Part shown: positions 59,340-64,000 of the stretch, piece after piece
Numbering within the stretch: the stretch's first letter is position 1
How the letters are laid out: the number at the start of each line of letters is the position of its first letter
From: Amycolatopsis lexingtonensis
Lineage (GTDB): Bacteria; Actinomycetota; Actinomycetes; Mycobacteriales; Pseudonocardiaceae
Length of the DNA stretch: 64,000 nt
Reading direction: 5' to 3'
Assembly (NCBI RefSeq): GCF_014873755.1
Contig: NZ_JADBEG010000001.1
Coordinates: 5,129,501 to 5,193,500, forward strand
The notes under the pieces: model-generated
Told to the model about the DNA's origin: nothing
The model's input: only the letters and a program-made list of their open reading frames with translations
Databases searched by the model: none
Translations under genes and position numbers: made by a program

Positions 59340-62300
59340 CAGGCCAGCGCGCGTTCCCAGTGCTCGCGCGCGGCCACCGCGTCGCCGAGTCCACAGTGGA
59401 CTTCGCCGAGCCCGCAGTGCGCGCGGCCCTGTTCGGGACCGCAGCCGGTTTCCTTGGCCGCGGCCAAGGCTTCCCGGTGGTACGCGAGCGCCTCCGACGT
59501 CGCCCCGCGCGCGGCCGCCACCGCGCCCAGGCTGTTGAGCACGCGGGATTCGAGGCCCCGGTCGCCGCATTCCCGGGCCAGGCCCAGTGCTTCTTCGAGG
59601 TGGCGGGCCGCTTCCCCGGGCCGCCCCTGCGCCAGCCGGACGTCGCCGAGGTGCTTCAAGGCGACCGCGCGGTTGGTCGGGCTGCCCGTCTCGCGCGCGA
59701 TTTCCATCGCCCGCTCGAGGTGGGCCGCGGCCTCGGCGTACCGGCCGCGCGCGTGCTCGACGTCGCCGAGGATGCCGAGCGCGTACCCCTCGCTGACGCG
59801 CACGCCCATGGCCCGGAAGTGCTCCAGCCCTTCCGCCAGCGCCACCGCGGCTTCGTCGTGATTTCCCTGCGCCGACAACGCGTCGCCGAGGTTCACCAGC
59901 GCGTAGCCCTCGCTGGTGCGGTCGGCGGTTTCGCGCGCGAGGGCCAGGGCTTCCCGGTGGTACGCGGCCGCTTCCGCGTACCGGCCGATGCCGCGGCAGG
60001 AGCAGCCGAGCACGACCAGGACCAGGCCCTCGCTGGTGCGGTCACCCGTCTTCCTCGCCACCGCAAGCGCTTCCGTCGAGTAGGTGATCGCCTCGGCGAA
60101 CCGGCCGAGCGCGCGGCAGACCAGGCCGAGGGTGTTGAGGACGTGGATCTCGGTGCGCCGATCCCCGGTTTCACGGACGAGGACGAGCGCTTCCTCCAGG
60201 TACCGCCGCGCTTCCCGCGACCGGCCGACGCGCCAGTGGCCGAGCGCGATCAGGGTCAGCGGCTCGGCTTCGGCGGCGCGGTCGCCGGCGTCGTGGGCCA
60301 GCGCCGACGCGTGCGTGTGCAGCACCAGCGCTTCCTCGTGGTAGCCGCCGACGTCGAGGTAGTGCCACAGGATCCCGGACAGCAGGCGCAGGTGGTCGGC
60401 CCAGCCGCGCCGGGTCGCGTGCGCGGCGACCGCGAGGAGGTTCCGCCGCTCGGCTTCCAGCCACGCCTGGGCGTCGATCACCTTGACGTCGGGGTCCGGC
60501 ACGACCGGCCGCAGGTGCCGTTCCTGCGGCAGGACGACGTCCATGGCCTGCGCGGCCGCGCGGACGTAGTAGTCGAACAGCCGCTCCCGGGCCGCGTGGC
60601 TCTCGTCCGGCTCGGCGGCCGCGAGCTCGGCGGCGTACACGCGCAGCAGGTCGTGCAGCTGGACGCGGTCGTCGCCGGTCTGCTGCGCGAGGTGGGCGCG
60701 CACCAGCACACCGGTCAGCCGCTCGGCTTCGGGCAGGGCGACGTCGGCGAGCGCGGCGAGCGCGACCGGCGTCAGGTCGCGGCCCGGGTGCAGGCCGCAG
60801 AGTCGGAACACGCGCGCGGCGTCGGACGGCAGGTGCCGGTAGGACCACGAAAACACCGCGCGGACGGCGGTCAGCGGGTCGCCGCCGCCGTCGAGCAGGT
60901 CGAGCCGCCGCCGTTCGTCGGCCAGCTCCGCCGCGAGCGCGGCCAGCCGCTCGCCCTCGCGGCTCAGCGCCAGCTCGGCGACCAGCCGCAAGGCCAGCGG
61001 CAGCCGGGCCGAGTAGCCGATCAGCGCCGCGGTGGCCTCGGGTTCTTCGTCGACGCGCGGGCCGAGCAGCGCCCGCAGCAGGTCGCGGGCTTCGGCGTCG
61101 GTGAGCAGGCCGACCAGCACGCGGCGGGCGCCGTGCCGGGCGACCAGCCCGGGCAGCGCGTCCCGGCTGGTCACCAGCACCAGGCACGACGGCGAACCGG
61201 GCAGCAGCGGGCGGACCTGGCCGACGGAACCGGCGTTGTCCAGCACCAGCAGCATCCGGCGGCCGGCGAGCGCGGTGCGGAACTTCGCCGCGCGCTCGTC
61301 CGGTTCGGCGGGGATGTCCGCGCCGGGGACGCCGAGTGCGCGCAGGAACCCGGACAGCGCGTCGCCCGGCTCGACCGGCCGGACCGTGCCGTAGCCGTGC
61401 AGGTCGAGGTAGAGCTGCCCGTCGGGGAACTCCGCTGGCGCGCGCTGCGCCCAGTGCACGGCGAGCGCCGTCTTGCCGACCCCGCCGGTGCCGGAGAGGA
61501 CGGCGATGCGCGCGCCGGTGTCGTCGCGGTGCAGCAGCTCGTCGAGCTCGGCCAGCTGGGCGACGCGGCCGCGGAAGCCGGGCACGTCGGCGGGCAGCTG
61601 CGCCGGGACGCGGGCCGGGGGCTCCGGCTCGGCGAAGTCCTGCCGCAGCACCTGGCGGTGGGCGGCGCGCAGTTCCGCGCCGGGGACGATGCCCAGCTCG
61701 TCGGCGAGCCGGCGGCGCACGTCCGCGAAGACGTCCAGCGCGGCGGCCTGGCGCCCGGACGCGGCGAGCACCAGCATCAGCCGGGCGTGCGCGGACTCGT
61801 TCAGCGGCTCCTCGGCGGTCAGCACCCGCAATTGCACCGCCGCGTCCTCGGGGGCCGCGACCCCGGCGTAGGCCATCACGGCCTTGGCGCGCCGCATCGC
61901 GAGCGCGAGCCGGGCGGGGTGCTGGCGCAGGCGGTCGACGTCGGCGAGCGCCGGGCCGCGCCAGAGTTCGAGGGCCGGTCCGGGCTCGTCCCGCGCCAGG
62001 AGGGCTTCGAACTCCAGCAGGTCGAGCTCGTTTTCCCCGGCGGAGAGGCGGTAGCCGCCCTTGTCGGTGGCGATCAGGTCCGCGGGCCGCAGCGCCCGCC
62101 GCAGCCGGGCGACGTAGGTGTGGAGCAGGTCCAGGCACGACGGCGGCGGCTCGTCCCAGACGACGTCGACGAGGTCTTCGCGCCGGACGGTCCGGTTCGG
62201 CTGCAGCGCCAGCAGTGCCAGGATGAGGCGCTGCTTTTCCGCGCCGATCTCGACCGGCTCGGCGCCCCGCGACACCGTCAGCGGGCCCAGCACGCCGATC

Positions 62301-62503
62301 CGCACCGGCTCGGGCGGGGCCTCCGCGAGTGCCTCCCGCAACCGCCGTTCGGTCTCCGGGCGCGGCCGCCGGACGCTGCCGAGCTCGGCGTTGCGCACCG
62401 CGCGGAGGCTCAGCCCGGCGCGCTCGGCGAGCTGGGCCTGCGTGAGCCCGGTCAGCACGCGGCGCTCACGAAGCCATCCGGCGAACGACCGGCCTTCCTC
62501 CAC
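59264..62503 (-). CDS. SARP/AfsR-type regulator with XRE, BTAD, NB-ARC and TPR domains
   Basis: This 1079-residue regulator has, in order: an XRE helix-turn-helix (about 6-60: LTQAQLAERAGLSLRAVRNAE), an OmpR-type winged helix (about 66-155), a BTAD domain (about 160-305), an NB-ARC ATPase (about 320-600; P-loop GTGGVGKTA about 336-344, VLDNA Walker B) and about eight TPR repeats (about 690-1070) with regular YAEAAAYHREALALARE units. It is an AfsR-like, STAND-class switch that couples a signal to secondary-metabolite transcription. The extra N-terminal XRE domain is less common. It starts with GTG, and an 18-bp dyad lies just upstream. Confidence 0.93.
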   Translation of the reverse strand: MEEGRSFAGWLRERRVLTGLTQAQLAERAGLSLRAVRNAELGSVRRPRPETERRLREALAEAPPEPVRIGVLGPLTVSRGAEPVEIGAEKQRLILALLALQPNRTVRREDLVDVVWDEPPPSCLDLLHTYVARLRRALRPADLIATDKGGYRLSAGENELDLLEFEALLARDEPGPALELWRGPALADVDRLRQHPARLALAMRRAKAVMAYAGVAAPEDAAVQLRVLTAEEPLNESAHARLMLVLAASGRQAAALDVFADVRRRLADELGIVPGAELRAAHRQVLRQDFAEPEPPARVPAQLPADVPGFRGRVAQLAELDELLHRDDTGARIAVLSGTGGVGKTALAVHWAQRAPAEFPDGQLYLDLHGYGTVRPVEPGDALSGFLRALGVPGADIPAEPDERAAKFRTALAGRRMLLVLDNAGSVGQVRPLLPGSPSCLVLVTSRDALPGLVARHGARRVLVGLLTDAEARDLLRALLGPRVDEEPEATAALIGYSARLPLALRLVAELALSREGERLAALAAELADERRRLDLLDGGGDPLTAVRAVFSWSYRHLPSDAARVFRLCGLHPGRDLTPVALAALADVALPEAERLTGVLVRAHLAQQTGDDRVQLHDLLRVYAAELAAAEPDESHAARERLFDYYVRAAAQAMDVVLPQERHLRPVVPDPDVKVIDAQAWLEAERRNLLAVAAHATRRGWADHLRLLSGILWHYLDVGGYHEEALVLHTHASALAHDAGDRAAEAEPLTLIALGHWRVGRSREARRYLEEALVLVRETGDRRTEIHVLNTLGLVCRALGRFAEAITYSTEALAVARKTGDRTSEGLVLVVLGCSCRGIGRYAEAAAYHREALALARETADRTSEGYALVNLGDALSAQGNHDEAAVALAEGLEHFRAMGVRVSEGYALGILGDVEHARGRYAEAAAHLERAMEIARETGSPTNRAVALKHLGDVRLAQGRPGEAARHLEEALGLARECGDRGLESRVLNSLGAVAAARGATSEALAYHREALAAAKETGCGPEQGRAHCGLGEVHCGLGDAVAAREHWERALACYAGECVPGAIRVRNHLAALDRVVG

Positions 62504-62517
62504 AGGCGTCCTCTCCC

Positions 62518-62551
62518 GAGCGGAACGTACCGCTCAAGCATCACGATCGTG
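62518..62551. promoter_or_regulatory. Dyads upstream of the SARP/AfsR-like gene
   Basis: GAGCGG-AACGTA-CCGCTC (62518-62535) is an 18-bp dyad with a single central mismatch, 15 bp before the GTG. CACGATCGTG (62542-62551) is a perfect 10-bp palindrome beside it. Both may be operators in the leader. Confidence 0.4.
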
Positions 62552-62696
62552 CCTCCCGAGCTGTACCACCGAACGGCGAAGATAACCGTTTCCGCAGGTA
62601 CCGACCGTGACCACGGTGTGACGGCGCAGTACAGGCGCTCGTCCACCACGAGTTCCTAGGCTTGCTCCCGTCCGGTGGTGACGAGGGGTTCGCGGA

Positions 62697-62725
62697 GCAG
62701 CCGTCGCATGGGGTACGACGGCTGC
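62697..62725 (-). terminator. Hairpin after the alpha/beta hydrolase gene
   Basis: GCAGCCGTCG (62697-62706) and CGACGGCTGC (62716-62725) form a perfect 10-bp stem with a 9-nt loop, just past the hydrolase stop on the minus strand. Confidence 0.7.
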
Positions 62726-62735
62726 ACCCGGGCCA

Positions 62736-63464
62736 TCAGACGCCGAAGCGCTCCAGCAGGGCGCGCACGGCGGCTGGGTTCTCGACGTGGGCGTTGTGCC
62801 CGAGGCCGGCGAGGGTGACCGCGTCCGGGTCCAGCGCGCGCAGCTGCTCCGGGCGGCTCATGGGGTCGTGCTCGCCCGCCGCCAGCACGACCGGGCACCG
62901 CGCCGCGGCGAGCAGCGCCGGCATGTCCGGCGCGCCGACGCCGAACGCGGCCGGGTCCATCGCGAGGCGCCAACCTCCCTCGGTCTCGCGAAGCCCGGCC
63001 GGGTCCGCGGGCGCGATCCCGAGCAGCCCGGACACCTTGAGGTACGCCTGCTCGGCGTCCACCCGCGTCTCGAACACCCGCGACGGCTTGGCCGCGAAGC
63101 TCGCCGCGCGCCCGAGGTCGTCCTGGCTCCACTCGACCTTCACGCCGAGCGCCAGCACGCCCGCGACCTCGACGTCGTACTTCCCGGACGCCAGCTCCAG
63201 CGCCAGCACCCCGCCGAGCGAATGGCCGGCGACGACGTATGGGCCCTTCCCCGGCAGCGCACGGGCGACGGCGGCGGTGAGCGTCTCGAAGCTGTAGTGC
63301 GGCAGCGGCGAGGACGGGCCGTGACCGGGCAGGTCGGGCACCAGGACGCGGCGGGGCAGCGACGGGGCCAAGTGGGCCCACACGGCGCCGGTCGCGCCCA
63401 GGCCGTGCAGGAGGAGGACGGCCGGTTCGCCCTCGCCGCCGGTGCGCATGTTCAGGGTGTCCAT
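62736..63464 (-). CDS. Alpha/beta-fold hydrolase
   Basis: This 242-residue serine hydrolase has the oxyanion-region motif LLLHGLGATG, the nucleophile elbow GHSLGG (Ser about residue 84), the Asp in AAGEHDPMS and the His in GLGHNAH. It lacks a signal peptide, so it is cytoplasmic. The substrate is unknown. It is divergent from the P450 gene with 47 bp between starts and may belong to the same small pathway. Confidence 0.9.
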   Translation of the reverse strand: MDTLNMRTGGEGEPAVLLLHGLGATGAVWAHLAPSLPRRVLVPDLPGHGPSSPLPHYSFETLTAAVARALPGKGPYVVAGHSLGGVLALELASGKYDVEVAGVLALGVKVEWSQDDLGRAASFAAKPSRVFETRVDAEQAYLKVSGLLGIAPADPAGLRETEGGWRLAMDPAAFGVGAPDMPALLAAARCPVVLAAGEHDPMSRPEQLRALDPDAVTLAGLGHNAHVENPAAVRALLERFGV

Positions 63465-63511
63465 TCCGGCAGCCTGCCAAATTGTCGGTGGGCGCGGCTA
63501 GGGTCGGGCTC

Positions 63512-64000
63512 GTGACGATCACCGATCCGGACACCTACGTGCGAGGTGTCCCGTACGAGGAGCTGGCGCGGCTGCGGCGCGCCGGCCCGGTGGTGCGCGT
63601 CGACGACTTCTGGGCCGTGCTCGGGCACGCCGAGGTGCGGCAGGTCCTGCGTGACCCGGGAGTGTTCTCGTCGCAGCTCGGCGGGACCCAGATCCGCGAC
63701 GCGGCCGACCTCGCCTACGTGCGCCGGATGATGCTGAACATGGACCCGCCGGAGCACGGCAGGCTGCGCGGGCTGCTGACGAAGGCGTTCACCCCGCGGG
63801 CCGTCGCGAAGCTGACTTCGCAGATCGAGACGTGGGCGCGGGATCTCGTCGCTTCGGTCGCGGACCGGGGCGAGTGCGACTTCGCCGCAGTGGCCGCCGA
63901 TCTGCCGCTGATCACCCTGGCCGGGGTGTTCGGCGTGCCGGAGCGGGACCGGCGGCTGATGTACGACTGGAGCAACCGCGTGATCGGCTACCAGGACGCC
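63512..64000 (+). CDS. Cytochrome P450, N-terminal part (runs off the window)
   Basis: The first 163 residues of a soluble bacterial P450. The helix C motif PPEHGRLRGLLTKAF, with the heme-propionate-binding His and Arg, is present. The oxygen-binding helix I, the ExxR pair and the heme Cys loop lie beyond the right edge. It starts with GTG. The likely role is a monooxygenase in secondary metabolism or catabolism; the substrate cannot be told. Confidence 0.9.
   Translation, partial: MTITDPDTYVRGVPYEELARLRRAGPVVRVDDFWAVLGHAEVRQVLRDPGVFSSQLGGTQIRDAADLAYVRRMMLNMDPPEHGRLRGLLTKAFTPRAVAKLTSQIETWARDLVASVADRGECDFAAVAADLPLITLAGVFGVPERDRRLMYDWSNRVIGYQDA

Overview
The window is high-GC (about 70 percent by eye), densely packed actinomycete chromosome. 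A mycothione reductase (mycothiol is an actinobacterial thiol), an ispG-rip1-dxr block, many GNAT acetyltransferases, secreted S1 proteases and a giant SARP/AfsR-type regulator point to a Pseudonocardiales-like filamentous actinomycete. Amycolatopsis is my best guess; this rests on protein content and on intergenic hairpin families, not on a marker gene. I see no tRNA, rRNA, CRISPR array, transposase or prophage.

Layout. 1-7.5 kb: the end of a YjbQ-family gene, an ABC-2-like membrane protein, a HAD phosphatase, a rhomboid-like/lysylphosphatidylglycerol-synthase-like membrane protein, two membrane proteins and proS. 7.6-16.3 kb: small metabolic and acetyltransferase genes (VOC, 2-hydroxyacid dehydrogenase, GNATs, yaaA, FAD oxidoreductases, SUFU-domain protein, LysR with a metallo-beta-lactamase fold protein). 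16.5-24.5 kb: RIO kinase, DEAD-box helicase, bioF, ElaA-like GNAT, trypsin, M15 carboxypeptidase, mycothione reductase. 24.5-32.6 kb: streptogrisin-like protease with its probable HTH regulator, MFS/GntR pair, and an operon of ribbon-helix-helix protein, DUF4097 protein and a two-gene DrrAB-type ABC exporter.

32.6-42.8 kb is the conserved core: map, penicillin-binding lipoprotein, DUF4081-GNAT, ispG, rip1, dxr and DUF2631. As far as I recall, this order follows Mycobacterium tuberculosis Rv2861c-Rv2870c, with proS, ElaA-GNAT and mtr further out also syntenic. Here an AraC/VOC/small-protein module interrupts it between the GNAT gene and ispG.

42.8-54.4 kb is the most remarkable part: a 9-kb secreted Rhs/YD-repeat polymorphic toxin gene. 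Its C-terminal cassette is lower in GC and overlaps a HEAT-repeat protein gene, the probable immunity gene, by 4 bp. Directly upstream in the same direction is a secreted tachylectin-like beta-propeller gene. 54.7-64 kb: DHA2 efflux pump with dyad operators, a repeat-rich gap, a MocR regulator divergent from a methyltransferase, a 1079-aa SARP/AfsR-like regulator, an alpha/beta hydrolase and the start of a cytochrome P450 running off the end.

The regulatory signals seen directly are: three 8-bp dyads spaced 11 bp before the ribbon-helix-helix gene; an 11-bp palindrome upstream of both the HTH regulator and the adjacent protease gene; a LacI-type site before the beta-propeller gene; and several perfect hairpin terminators, two of which share the GTGAAGGCC/GGCCTTCAC arms.
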